A stretch of 64,000 bases of DNA from Lachnospiraceae bacterium (lineage in GTDB: Bacteria > Bacillota > Clostridia > Lachnospirales > Lachnospiraceae): NCBI GenBank assembly GCA_017518185.1, contig JAFWWB010000030.1:1-64000 (forward strand), written 5' to 3'. Shown piece by piece: positions 33,410 to 43,100 of the stretch. The translations under genes and the position numbers were made by a program. Position 1 is the first letter of the stretch. Every line of letters begins with the position of its first letter. Under the pieces are notes generated by a model. It saw only the letters and a list, made by a program, of their open reading frames with translations. It was not told where the DNA came from and did no database searches.

Positions 33410-34423
33410 ATGGAGACCTTTCTGCTGGTACTTAAGATAAGCGGTCTGGTGCTGCTGGGCATACTTGCATTCCTTCTTCTGATGCTTTTGCTGATAGTCT
33501 TTGTGCCTTACAGGTACAGGCTGAGTGCATCAAAAAAGGACGGCTTCGGTGCCGAGGCAAAGGTAAGCTGGCTCCTCCACATGGTGACCGTAAGGCTGAT
33601 ATATGATGCGGGAGTGAACTTAAGGGTAAAGTTCCTATGCTTCTGCATATACGATAAGAAGAAAAAGAAAGAGAAGGCGGAGAAGAAGGCTGCACGGGAA
33701 GCGGCGAAAGCAGAGAAGGCAGCGGCAAAGAAGAAAAAGAAGCCTGCCGGGGAAGAACTGAAGGAAGCGGAGAACGAAGAGCTTTTTGAAGAGAATGAGA
33801 TAAAGAACGGGCATATCTTCGAAAACAAAAAAGAAGAGCCAGGGAAGGATACGGCGGAAAAAGAGCCGGAAGAGAAAGAGAAGGATACGGGTTCCGGAAG
33901 GGATAAAGAGAGCAGGAAGAAGGCCGGAAAGATCCCGGCAGGAAAACGGCTTGAAGGCGCGCTGGATGCGGTGCTGGAGCTTCCGGGAAAGATAGAGGAA
34001 AAGCTGGAAGAGGGTGTCGAGGGGCTTTTTGACAAGATAGACGAAGTCATAGACCTGATAGACTACTATGAGCGGCTTTTGTCCAGCCAGGGTACGGAAA
34101 AGCTCCTGGAGACCGTAAAGAAGCATGTGATAAAGATACTGAAGGCCATGAAGCCTACCCGCTTTGACGGGGAGCTGGAGCTTTCGGACGACGATCCCGG
34201 GACAGTGGCGAAGGTTTATGAGTACTATGCGCTGGCGCTGCCCTTCATTTCGAAGATAAAGGGACGCGTCAGGGTGAACGCGCAGCAGGGGGATAAGAGC
34301 TTTGTGTTCCGGGCTGTGATCAAGGGAAGGTTACTGCTCTTCCCGGTGGCGGTACACGGAGCGGCATTGTTCTTTAATAAGAAGCTGAAGCTGTTTATCA
34401 AAAAACTGAAAAGAGAAGAATAA
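33410..34423 (+). CDS. DUF2953 membrane-anchored protein
   Basis: This 337-residue protein starts with one strong membrane helix (LLGILAFLLLMLLLIVFVPY) and the DUF2953 N-terminal strand pattern (YRYRLSASKKDGFGAEAKVS). A long Lys/Glu/Ala-rich charged segment (~80-180) follows, then the C-terminal DUF2953 part. In endospore formers a DUF2953 protein (YtfI) stands beside the GerW protein YtfJ, exactly as here, so a sporulation or envelope role is likely but unproven. Confidence 0.8.
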   Translation: METFLLVLKISGLVLLGILAFLLLMLLLIVFVPYRYRLSASKKDGFGAEAKVSWLLHMVTVRLIYDAGVNLRVKFLCFCIYDKKKKKEKAEKKAAREAAKAEKAAAKKKKKPAGEELKEAENEELFEENEIKNGHIFENKKEEPGKDTAEKEPEEKEKDTGSGRDKESRKKAGKIPAGKRLEGALDAVLELPGKIEEKLEEGVEGLFDKIDEVIDLIDYYERLLSSQGTEKLLETVKKHVIKILKAMKPTRFDGELELSDDDPGTVAKVYEYYALALPFISKIKGRVRVNAQQGDKSFVFRAVIKGRLLLFPVAVHGAALFFNKKLKLFIKKLKREE

Positions 34424-34468
34424 AGCAAAGAAGAACAGATATCTGAATACGAGAGGAGAAAGATAAGG

Positions 34469-34900
34469 ATGGCTGACAACAGCAACAACATCACCTGTGT
34501 GATGGATTCCCTGGTGAAGAATGCGGAACATCTGGTGGGTTCCAAGACGGTGATCGGTGATCCCGTAAAGCTGGGGGATACCACCATCATACCCCTGGTG
34601 GATGTTTCCTTCGGTCTGGCGGCAGGAGCCGGCGAGACAAGGAACGGGAAGAACAAGAACGGAGGCGCAGGCGGCATGAACGCCAAGCTTTCTCCCTCCG
34701 CAGTGCTGCTCATTCAGGACGGACACGCCAGGATACTGAACGTCAAGGATAACAGCACCGTATCGAAGATAGCCGATCTGATACCTGAGCTCGTCGATAA
34801 GTTCAAGGCCAGGAAGGCTGTCACCGTTGACGAAGAAGAGGCAAAGGAGGCGGCATTCCCTGAGGCGGATGCCGGTGATGACAGCGGAAAGGATGCCTGA
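34469..34900 (+). CDS. GerW-family sporulation protein (YtfJ-like)
   Basis: This 143-residue protein has the GerW pattern: VMDSLVKNAEHLVGSKTVIG, IPLVDVSFGLAAGAG and a Gly/Asn-rich loop with GGAGGMNAKLSPSAVLLI. The C-terminus is acidic. In Bacillus, YtfJ/GerW is needed for proper spore germination. Its presence suggests a lineage derived from endospore formers, though the family also occurs in non-sporing Clostridia. RBS AGGAGA. Confidence 0.88.
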   Translation: MADNSNNITCVMDSLVKNAEHLVGSKTVIGDPVKLGDTTIIPLVDVSFGLAAGAGETRNGKNKNGGAGGMNAKLSPSAVLLIQDGHARILNVKDNSTVSKIADLIPELVDKFKARKAVTVDEEEAKEAAFPEADAGDDSGKDA

Positions 34901-34905
34901 GGCCT

Positions 34906-35478
34906 ATGGAAGGGGCAGCAGAGGGATCAAAGTCCGGGAATAAGCAGGAAGAGCTGAAGGCCATGCTCTTTAAGGAGAATGTGCGCCTTCAGACACTGAA
35001 GAGCCAGCTGGAGGCCGAAGCGGAGGAGCTGAAGGCCCAGCGCAGGGAGATCGCCATGCAGATGCGGCAGCTGGCAAGGGAAAAACGCCAGCTCTCCATC
35101 GAGATGAACCAGCTCAGGCAGACCGTGGAATACGAGAGGAAGCGGCTCAAGGACGATGAGCGTATGCTGGACAAGAAGCAGAAGATAATCCAGCGTTCCT
35201 TCGCCCTCTTTGATGATGATAAGAGAAGGATAAGGGAAGAATATGCCCGGATCGAGCGGACAAGGGAGGAACTGAGACGCGCGGCTGTCACGGCCCGCAA
35301 GGAGGTTTACGCCACGGGACTTTTCTTCAGGGGGGTGAACAGCCAGGCGGCCCTGAAGAAGCGGCATAAGGAGCTGATGAAGATCTATCACCCCGATAAC
35401 AGCTGCGGGGACCAGGAGATACTCATAAAGATAAATGAGGAATATGAGGAGCTTAAGCTCCGTTTTGAACGGCTGTGA
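34906..35478 (+). CDS. Coiled-coil protein with C-terminal J-like domain
   Basis: Of 190 residues, ~15-135 form an almost unbroken charged coiled coil (Glu/Arg/Gln/Lys). Residues ~145-190 read AALKKRHKELMKIYHPDNSC and then INEEYEELKLRF, matching helices II-III of a J domain with the HPD triad. Helix I is weak. A role as an Hsp70 (DnaK) partner is inferred. It lies 5 nt after the GerW gene. Confidence 0.75.
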   Translation: MEGAAEGSKSGNKQEELKAMLFKENVRLQTLKSQLEAEAEELKAQRREIAMQMRQLAREKRQLSIEMNQLRQTVEYERKRLKDDERMLDKKQKIIQRSFALFDDDKRRIREEYARIERTREELRRAAVTARKEVYATGLFFRGVNSQAALKKRHKELMKIYHPDNSCGDQEILIKINEEYEELKLRFERL

Positions 35479-35486
35479 AAAAATGC

Positions 35487-35515
35487 TTGCATTTTGATGT
35501 TATATCTGTTAATAT
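35487..35515 (+). promoter_or_regulatory. rpmB promoter
   Basis: TTGCAT (35487-35492), a 17-nt spacer and TAATAT (35510-35515). Confidence 0.72.
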
Positions 35516-35564
35516 TATCAGCGTTGTGTTTCAAATAAGGTAATACGGCAAGGAGGTGGCAAAA

Positions 35565-35750
35565 ATGGCCAGATGCGATATTTGCGGCAAGGGTGCACAT
35601 TTCGGAAATAATGTCAGTCACTCCCACAGGAGATCCAATCACGTGTGGAATGCAAATATAAAGAACGTGAAGTGCAAAGTTGACGGTACTCCCAGAAGAC
35701 TGCATGTCTGCACTTCATGCCTTAAGTCGGGCGCAGTGGAGCGCGCCTGA
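35565..35750 (+). CDS. rpmB: 50S ribosomal protein L28
   Basis: This 61-residue protein has the zinc-binding L28 form: CDICGKG near the N-terminus and HVCTSCLKSG near the C-terminus (two C-x2-C pairs). NNVSHSHRRSNHVWNANIK is the family signature. ATG 35565 follows AAGGAGGT; the in-frame GTG at 35556 overlaps that site and is rejected. Confidence 0.97.
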   Translation: MARCDICGKGAHFGNNVSHSHRRSNHVWNANIKNVKCKVDGTPRRLHVCTSCLKSGAVERA

Positions 35751-35772
35751 GTGCATATCATGCCTGTTAAAA

Positions 35773-35804
35773 GACCACCCGTATATCGCGGAGTGGTTTT
35801 TTTT
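35773..35804 (+). terminator. rpmB terminator
   Basis: ACCAC...GTGGT with an inner CG pair, preceded by AAAAG and followed by eight T. Confidence 0.85.
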
Positions 35805-35838
35805 CGCAGGCATCGTTTTGTGTAAAATGCAAAAGTAA

Positions 35839-35879
35839 CGGCATCAGGACTCCGGCTGCGTCGGAGCAGCCTCATGCCG
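35839..35879 (+). promoter_or_regulatory. Hairpin leader before the asp23-like gene
   Basis: CGGCAT (35839-35844) pairs with ATGCCG (35874-35879). Inside, CTCCG/CGGAG forms a second helix with loop GCTGCGT. An extended -10 (TGTGTAAAAT, ending 35828) lies just upstream, so the hairpin would begin the transcript. Confidence 0.5.
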
Positions 35880-35904
35880 AAGAATGGTGTCAGGAGGAGA
35901 GCTT

Positions 35905-36261
35905 ATGAATAATTCGGTGGATACCCATTTAGGCAGCATTCAGATAGATAAGAATGTCATAGCCCAGTACGCCGGACATGTTGCCGATGAGTGCTTCGGC
36001 ATCGTGGGCATGGCCAGTGTTAACCCCAGGGAGGGGCTGGTGCGTATCCTTAAGAAGGAAAAGGTGGACCACGGGATCAGCATAAGGAATTCCGGAGGCA
36101 AGCTGGTGCTGGATTTTCATATCATCGTTGCGTACGGTGTCAGCATACTGGCTGTGACCGAGAACCTCACCAAGACAGTCAAATACAAGCTTGAAAGCTA
36201 TACCGGCCTTGAAGTCGAGAAGATAAACATCTTCGTTGAAGGTGTCAGGGTAATAGATTAA
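35905..36261 (+). CDS. Asp23/Gls24-family protein (YloU-like)
   Basis: ATG 35905 follows AGGAGGAG; 118 residues. It has GSIQIDKNVIAQYAGHVADE, GIVGMASV, LDFHIIVAYGVSILAVTENL and YTGLEVEKINIFVEGVRV, the hallmark order of the family. The rpmB-asp23-fakA-recG arrangement is standard in Firmicutes, where the protein (YloU) is linked to envelope homeostasis. It ends 13 nt before fakA. Confidence 0.93.
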   Translation: MNNSVDTHLGSIQIDKNVIAQYAGHVADECFGIVGMASVNPREGLVRILKKEKVDHGISIRNSGGKLVLDFHIIVAYGVSILAVTENLTKTVKYKLESYTGLEVEKINIFVEGVRVID

Positions 36262-36274
36262 GGAGGGGCTTAGA

Positions 36275-37912
36275 GTGGCACAGAATACCCTGGACGCAAA
36301 GCTGATATCCCGGATGTTCCTTGCAGGAGCGAAGCAGCTTGAGTCCCGAAGAGATGAGATAAACGAGCTTAACGTCTTTCCCGTGCCGGACGGTGATACG
36401 GGAACCAATATGACGCTGACCATAATGTCGGCTGCAAAGGATGTATATGCTCTTAAAGAGCCGGATATGGCAACTCTCTGCAAGTGCATATCCTCCGGTT
36501 CCCTTAAGGGGGCAAGAGGTAATTCCGGCGTAATACTGAGCCAGCTTTTCAGAGGCTTTACCAAGGTCATCAAGACCTGTGATACCATAGATATCGCTGC
36601 TATCTCGGCCGGCTGCGACAAGGCTGTGGAGTCTGCCTACAAGGCGGTCATGCAGCCCAAGGAAGGCACGATACTCACCGTGGCCAAGGCTGTGGCGGAG
36701 AAGACAAACGAGGTTTTCGAGAGCGGCTGTGAAGACATAGACCAGCTCTTTAAAGAGGTCATCGCCCATGCGGAAGAGACTCTTGCGAAGACCCCGGAGA
36801 TGCTCCCCGTTCTTAAGGAAGCGGGAGTGGTGGATTCCGGCGGAGCAGGGCTTGTGAACGTGCTCAAGGGCTTCTATGACGGATTCCTGGGCAAGGGCAT
36901 CGAGTTTACCCTCGAGGAGGACGCTGCTCCCGCAGGAACCGTACGGACCGAGGAAAAGAAGGAATTCCGTTATCTCTATCATACCACCCTTTCGTTGATG
37001 CTGGACAGAGCCATGCCCATGCAGAGCGAGCAGGATGTACGCCGCTTCCTGGAGAACGTCGGCGATGAAGTGGCCATCGCGGTGGATGAGAGCATAGTCA
37101 ATGTCTCGATAAATACCGGTGATCCCGGCATGGTCATACAGAAGGCCATCAAGTACGGCGAGCTGGTGGATGTGCAGGTCATAAACAGAAGGCTTCCTGC
37201 AAGGGAAGAGAGTAAGAAGCCGGAGGAAAAAAAGAAGGAGCAGGCTCCCAGAAAGGCAGTGGGCTTCATCTCGGTTTCCGCAGGCTCGGGCATGAGCGGA
37301 GTGTTCAAAAACCTGGGCACTGATTTCGTGATCGAGGGCGGCCAGACCATGAACCCCTCTACCGAAGACATGCTGAATGCCATAGCGGAGATAAATGCGG
37401 ACTGCATCTTCATTTTCCCGAATAACAAGAATATCATCCTTGCGGCCAACCAGGCCAGGGATATGACAAAGGATAAGAAGATCGTGGTCATCCCCACGAA
37501 GACTGTGCCCCAGGGTATAGAGGCGATGATAGCCTATGTGCCCGACATGAGCGTGGAAGAGAACGAAAGAGCCATGAACGAGGCTGCGTCCCTGGTGAAG
37601 ACGGGGCAGATCACCTACGCAGTGAGGGATACCTCCATCGACGGCGTGCAGATACATCAGGATGACTTCATGGGCATAGGGGATTCCGGCATCCTTTCCA
37701 ACGGGAAGGACATAAAGGAAGTCTTCATGGGTATGCTGGAGAAAATGTGCGACGACTCCGCGGAGCTTGTGAGCATATACTTCGGCAGCGATGTAACCGA
37801 GGCGGATGCCGGGGCCATGAGTGCGGCAGTGAGCGAGCGTTTCCCGGCTGTGGAGGTAGCGCTGCAGGAAGGCGGCCAGCCGGTGTACTATTACATAGTG
37901 AGCGTGCAGTAA
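36275..37912 (+). CDS. fakA: DAK2/DegV-linked kinase protein FakA (YloV)
   Basis: The gene starts with GTG behind AAGGAGGGG. The 545-residue protein has an N-terminal DhaL/DAK2 domain with NVFPVPDGDTGTNMTLT (Mg-ATP-binding Asps) and GARGNSGVILSQLFRG. A middle domain and a C-terminal DUF1949/Fak-like domain follow (IFPNNKNIILAANQA, VVIPTKTVPQGIEAM). FakA phosphorylates fatty acids held by FakB, feeding phospholipid synthesis. A Lys/Glu linker (~300-320) separates the domains. No FakB is encoded in the window. Confidence 0.93.
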   Translation: MAQNTLDAKLISRMFLAGAKQLESRRDEINELNVFPVPDGDTGTNMTLTIMSAAKDVYALKEPDMATLCKCISSGSLKGARGNSGVILSQLFRGFTKVIKTCDTIDIAAISAGCDKAVESAYKAVMQPKEGTILTVAKAVAEKTNEVFESGCEDIDQLFKEVIAHAEETLAKTPEMLPVLKEAGVVDSGGAGLVNVLKGFYDGFLGKGIEFTLEEDAAPAGTVRTEEKKEFRYLYHTTLSLMLDRAMPMQSEQDVRRFLENVGDEVAIAVDESIVNVSINTGDPGMVIQKAIKYGELVDVQVINRRLPAREESKKPEEKKKEQAPRKAVGFISVSAGSGMSGVFKNLGTDFVIEGGQTMNPSTEDMLNAIAEINADCIFIFPNNKNIILAANQARDMTKDKKIVVIPTKTVPQGIEAMIAYVPDMSVEENERAMNEAASLVKTGQITYAVRDTSIDGVQIHQDDFMGIGDSGILSNGKDIKEVFMGMLEKMCDDSAELVSIYFGSDVTEADAGAMSAAVSERFPAVEVALQEGGQPVYYYIVSVQ

Positions 37913-37942
37913 GCACGGAAAACATGACCAGGGATACTGATG

Positions 37943-37970
37943 ATGGCGGCTTGCGGGCCGCCATTCGTTT
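37943..37970 (+). terminator. Weak terminator-like hairpin between fakA and recG
   Basis: ATGGCGGC-TTGCGG-GCCGCCAT followed by TCGTTT. The stem is strong but the U-tract is poor. It ends just before the recG ATG and could instead reduce recG translation. Confidence 0.45.
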
Positions 37971-37975
37971 AGTCT

Positions 37976-40033
37976 ATGAAACTTACTGATGATATAAAAA
38001 CTTTAAAAGGAGTCGGAGAGAAGACTGCGCAGGCACTGGCGGGGCTTGGCATATACAGCATCAATGATCTTCTCCATCATTTTCCGCGCACTTATGAGAG
38101 GCTGCCTGAGATCGGACGCATCGCCGATACACCCTCCGGAGGCAGGCACTGCGTTGACGCGGTGGTGAGCTCCGCCCCGGTGGTATTCCGCAGGGGCGGC
38201 CGGCAGATACTGCAGTTTTCAGTAAGCGACGGCAGCGGGGAGGGAAAGGTCAGCTTTTTCGGCATGCCCTACTTAAAGAACCGCTTCCGGCCGGGCAGCC
38301 GTTATATCTTTTACGCATATACCTCGAGGAAGGGCACCGTGCTATCCCTTGCGCAGCCCAGGATACTGAGCCGGGCAGAATATGAGGACGGCATCAGGCG
38401 GCTGAGCCCTGTATATCCGCTGACGGCGGATGTGACCATGAGTCTTCTCAGGAAGCTCATGGACCAGGCCCTGCCCCTTACGGCGCTTATGGGTGAGTAT
38501 CTGCCCGCGGAGGTGATGGAGCGCCTTAAGCTCATGCCGGTGGGAGAAGCCATAAGGTGCATGCACGCGCCTGAAAGTGAAGAACAGGCTGCTCTTGCGA
38601 GGCGGAGGATGGTATTTGAGGAGTTCTTTCTTTTTCTTGCAAGGATGGAGCTTCTGAAAAGCGGGCCGGAGAAAAAAGCCTCCGGGCATGTCATAAGCGG
38701 ACGAGAGGCTGCGGACGGATTTACAGCCTCCCTGCCCTATGACCTCACCGGGGCGCAGGAAAGAGCCGTTAATGACATACTCTCGGATATGGGCAGCGGT
38801 TATGTGATGAACAGGCTGCTTCAGGGAGATGTGGGCAGCGGAAAGACAGCGGTTGCTTTTTCGGCGGCAGCGGCAGTCATCGCTTCGGGAGAGCGCTGTG
38901 CGGTAATGGCGCCTACAGAGGTACTTGCCAGACAGCATTACGAGGATGCGCTCAGGTACTGCGAAGCCGGAGTGCTCTGCACACATCCCGTGCTGCTGAC
39001 CGGATCCCTGAAGGCTTCCGAAAAGAAAAGGATAAAGGAAGAGACAGAAAAGGGTGAGGCGGATCTTATCATAGGCACTCATGCTATTATACAGGAGGAT
39101 GTGCATATACCCGGGCTGGGACTCATAGTCACGGATGAGCAGCACCGCTTCGGAGTCGCTCAGAGGATGAGCCTGGCGGATAAGGGGGAGGAACCCCATG
39201 TACTGGTCATGAGCGCCACTCCGATCCCGAGGACATTGGCTCTCATCCTTTACGGGGATATGGACGTTTCCGTGATAGATGAAAAACCTGCCGAGAGGCT
39301 GCCGGTGAAGAATGCGGTGGTGGACGATTCCTTCCGTGTGAAAAACCTTCAGTTCATCCTGAAGCGGATCAGCGAGGGACGCCAGGCCTATATAATCTGT
39401 CCCCAGGTGGAGGAAGGCGTGTCAGAAGGGCTCTGCAACGTGGAGGACTATACTGCCATGCTCAGGGAGAAGCTGCCTCCGGCCATAAGGGTGGACATGC
39501 TCCACGGAAAGATGAAACCTGCGGAGAAGAATGAGGTCATGGAGCGCTTTGCCTCGGGAAAGACGGACATACTTGTTTCCACCACGGTTGTGGAGGTAGG
39601 GGTCAATGTGCCCAATGCCGTGGTCATGATGGTGGAGAACGCCGAACGCTTCGGTCTGTCCCAGCTTCATCAGCTGAGAGGACGCGTGGGAAGAGGGGAG
39701 CACCAGTCCTACTGTATCTTTGTTACCGGCGAAAATGCCGGGAAGGACAGCCTTGAGCGGCTGAACATATTAAAAGAGAGCAATGACGGTTTCAGGATAG
39801 CGGAGGAGGATCTTAAGCAGCGCGGCCCGGGAGATTTCTTCGGCAGCCGCCAGTCGGGCCTGCCCTATTTTGAAATGGCGGATATATACGCTGATTCCGC
39901 ATTGCTCACGGAGACAAAACAGTGTCTGTCCGGGATCCTTTCCGCAGGGGCGGAGGGGGTGGAGAAGCTGAAGAAGCTTCTGGCCGAAAGCAGTGATGTA
40001 AGCTGTCACGATTTTCATGGTATTTGTCTGTAA
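37976..40033 (+). CDS. recG: ATP-dependent DNA helicase RecG
   Basis: This 685-residue superfamily 2 helicase has the wedge/OB domain in its first ~200 residues, after LKGVGEKTAQALAGLGIYSI. Walker A is LLQGDVGSGKTAVA, motif II is DEQHRFGV, motif III is MSATPIPRTLAL and motif VI is QLRGRVGRGEHQS. The TRG C-terminus includes GPGDFFGSRQSGLP. It rescues stalled replication forks and branch-migrates junctions. No good ribosome site precedes the ATG, which lies just after a hairpin. Confidence 0.97.
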   Translation: MKLTDDIKTLKGVGEKTAQALAGLGIYSINDLLHHFPRTYERLPEIGRIADTPSGGRHCVDAVVSSAPVVFRRGGRQILQFSVSDGSGEGKVSFFGMPYLKNRFRPGSRYIFYAYTSRKGTVLSLAQPRILSRAEYEDGIRRLSPVYPLTADVTMSLLRKLMDQALPLTALMGEYLPAEVMERLKLMPVGEAIRCMHAPESEEQAALARRRMVFEEFFLFLARMELLKSGPEKKASGHVISGREAADGFTASLPYDLTGAQERAVNDILSDMGSGYVMNRLLQGDVGSGKTAVAFSAAAAVIASGERCAVMAPTEVLARQHYEDALRYCEAGVLCTHPVLLTGSLKASEKKRIKEETEKGEADLIIGTHAIIQEDVHIPGLGLIVTDEQHRFGVAQRMSLADKGEEPHVLVMSATPIPRTLALILYGDMDVSVIDEKPAERLPVKNAVVDDSFRVKNLQFILKRISEGRQAYIICPQVEEGVSEGLCNVEDYTAMLREKLPPAIRVDMLHGKMKPAEKNEVMERFASGKTDILVSTTVVEVGVNVPNAVVMMVENAERFGLSQLHQLRGRVGRGEHQSYCIFVTGENAGKDSLERLNILKESNDGFRIAEEDLKQRGPGDFFGSRQSGLPYFEMADIYADSALLTETKQCLSGILSAGAEGVEKLKKLLAESSDVSCHDFHGICL

Positions 40034-40037
40034 AGTA

Positions 40038-40084
40038 TGATATAATGATTCAATTCGGGCGGTTCTGAATAGATATGATATAAT
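40038..40084 (+). promoter_or_regulatory. Two extended -10 promoter boxes before the EAL operon
   Basis: TGATATAAT occurs twice, ending at 40046 and 40084, 38 nt apart. Each is an extended -10 (TGnTATAAT). No good -35 was found for either. They suit transcription of the signalling block. Confidence 0.55.
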
Positions 40085-40117
40085 TAATTACTTTTACAGA
40101 TCGGGGACGGGGTTATA

Positions 40118-43100
40118 GTGGGATTGGAACTGTTTTATCATTGTTCATTCTACTTCGCGGGCTTTTTCATATGCCTGGCGTGCTTTGTCTATACCTGTTT
40201 GCAGGGCAAGTCCAAGAGGCCCCAGGACCGGTTTTATCTTCTTGTGCTGTTGAACGTGGTGGTCTGTTCGGCCTGCGCCATAATCGAGAAGTTTGCCCAG
40301 CCGCATATATATGATTCGGATACGGCACTTGGCGCGGTGAACTTCTGCCGCTTTCTATATTTCATAGTTCATGCGGCGCTGTCGCCGCTTTTCTATGCAT
40401 ACATGGTCTATGTCAGCTCTTCCATCTATGTTCACAGGAGACATAAGGTAAGATTTTCCCTGACCATGATCCCATTTATGGTGATAGAGCTCATGGTCCT
40501 CACCAATCATTTTACAGGCTGGGTCTATTATACGGATGAGCTGGAGGTATATCACCGCGGCAGGTTCATGACCATGTTCTATATAGTGGCGGCGATATAC
40601 TATGTCTGGTCCATAGGAAACGTGATCCGGCACTGGTTTGCCCTTACCGCGAAATGGAAAAGGGGAGTGGCGCTGCTCTTCGGCATAACCCTTTCCGGCG
40701 TGGTGCTCCAGATGTTGCAGCCCCAGCTTCAGGTGGAACTGTTTGCTGAGGCCATGGGACTGGTCTGCGCCGTTATCTTTATCGAGAACGATGAGGACCG
40801 CATGGATGTGGGCAGCGGGCTCTTCAACCGAAGCGCCCTTACCATGGATCTGAAGAACTATATAAAGATGGATATCCCCTTTACCGTGGTCATGGTATAT
40901 GTGTCCAACGCCGATACGCTGAACCGGCTGACCGGCAGTGTATCGACGGAAAGCCTTCTGGACAGTGTGACGGCCTATCTGCGCACCGTGATACCCTATT
41001 TCCACATCTATAAGACTTCACCGGAATGTTTTGTGCTCATAAGCATGGATGAAAAGAAATATGCCAGGGGAGAGCTTTCCGAGGCGATAAGGTCGCGTTT
41101 CAGCCAGCCCTGGAACTGCGAAGGAGTTGAGGTGCGGCTTTCCGCCATGGTCATGGAGGCAGCCTGCCCGGAGGAGATCACCACCGAGGACGAGGTCTTC
41201 CTTATGACGGATTCGCCCAAGCCAGTGGACGAGGCCGGGAGGGTCAGCGAGGATGCCAGGATCTCGGGACTCAAGCGCAGCATGCAGGTGGAACAGGCCC
41301 TGAGAAGAGGCTTCTCACAGCACAATTTCGAAGTCTTCTACCAGCCGGTCTATTTTATAGAGAACCTGACCATACATTCGGCGGAGGCGCTGGTGCGTCT
41401 TCACGATGACAGGCTGGGCGATATACCGCCTTCGGAATTCATTCCCGTGGCGGAACACGACGGCATCATAGACCAGATAGGAAATTTCGTGCTGGAGGAG
41501 GCCTGCCTCTTCCTGGGGAGCGGTCTGCCGGTGGAGATGGGCATAGAGTATATCAGCGTGAACCTTTCCATACTCCAGTGCCTTAAGCCGGGCTTTACGA
41601 CTTTTGTCAAGGAGACCACCAGGAAATATGATGTGTCCCCTTCGCTCATAAGCTTTGAGATAAAGGAGTCGGCGGCTGTGAACGATTATGCCGTGCTCCG
41701 CTCCATAATATCGGAGCTGAAGGCCTTCGGCTTCCGTTTTTCCATGGACAGCTACGGTACGGGCTTTTCGGATATGAAATCCCTGTATTCACTGGATTTT
41801 GACGTTATAAAAATTGACAAGAGCCTCCTGACCCGGGCCAGGGAAGGTGAGGTGGGAAGGATAGTGCTGGAGTCCTGCGTAAGGATGATAAGGCAGATGC
41901 ACAGGCGTATACTCGTGGAAGGTGTGGAGACCAAGGAACACATGGAACAGCTTAAAAAGCTGGATGTGGACTATGTCCAGGGCTATTATTCCTCGAGGCC
42001 CATTACCAAGAACGAGCTTCTGGGTATACTGCGCGCCACTGAGCTGGCAAGGATGGAAGAGAGGCGGGCCATTGCGGCCAGCGAGGCAAAATCCAGTTTT
42101 CTCGCCAACATGTCCCATGAGATACGGACGCCCATCAACGCCGTGCTGGGCATGAACCAGATGATACAGCGGGAGTGCGACGAGGCGGCGGTCATGCGCT
42201 ATTCCAAAGAGATAGAGACCGCAGGAAGGAACCTTCTCTCGCTCATAAACAATATTCTCGACTATTCCAAGATAGAGGCCGGCGAGATGGAGATAGTGGA
42301 GGCCGAATACGATCTCAAGATGGCTCTCGGGGATGTGATCAGGGATGTCTACAGGAAGACCAACCAGAAACACCTGACCTTCAGGGTATATGTTTCCGAG
42401 GATCTCCCCGCAAGGCTGTACGGCGATGAATTCCGCCTCAAGCAGATACTGATAAACCTGCTTAACAACGCGGTCAAGTATACGGATGAGGGCGGAGTGA
42501 GCCTTACCGTGGAGGGTGAGATATACTCCGAAGAAGAGATACTGCTGAAGATAAGCGTGGAGGATACGGGCATAGGTATCCGGGAGGAAGACCAGAGCAA
42601 GCTGTATGAGATGTTCCAGAGACTGGATATGGACAGGAACCGTACTCTGGAGGGTACCGGTCTCGGCCTTGCCATCAGTTACCATCTTCTCCAGCTGATG
42701 CAGGGGCAGATCGAGGTGGACAGCGAATACGGCGTGGGTTCCACCTTCATGGTGCAGCTGCTGCAGAAGACTGTCGGAAAGGACAGGATAAGGCCCTTCA
42801 AGGCTGAGGAACTGAAGGACATATTCACGGGCTTCAGCGGACCCAGGGAGTTTACGGCCCCGGATGCCAGGATACTGGTGGTTGACGATACGCCGCTCAA
42901 TCATACGGTGATCATAGAACTGTTGAAGAACACAAAGGTACAGGTAGTATCCGCCATGAGCGGTGAAGAGGCCCTGAAGATGGTAACGGAAAGACATTTC
43001 GATCTCTGTCTTATGGACCAGCGCATGCCGGGGCTTTCCGGAGTTGAGACCCTTCATAGGATGAGGGATATGGAAGATGCGGTCAACAAGCGCATGCCGG

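Noticed and set aside
36245-37657. A 470-codon minus-strand open frame opposite fakA
   Set aside because: FakA is well supported on the + strand; the antisense product shows no family features.
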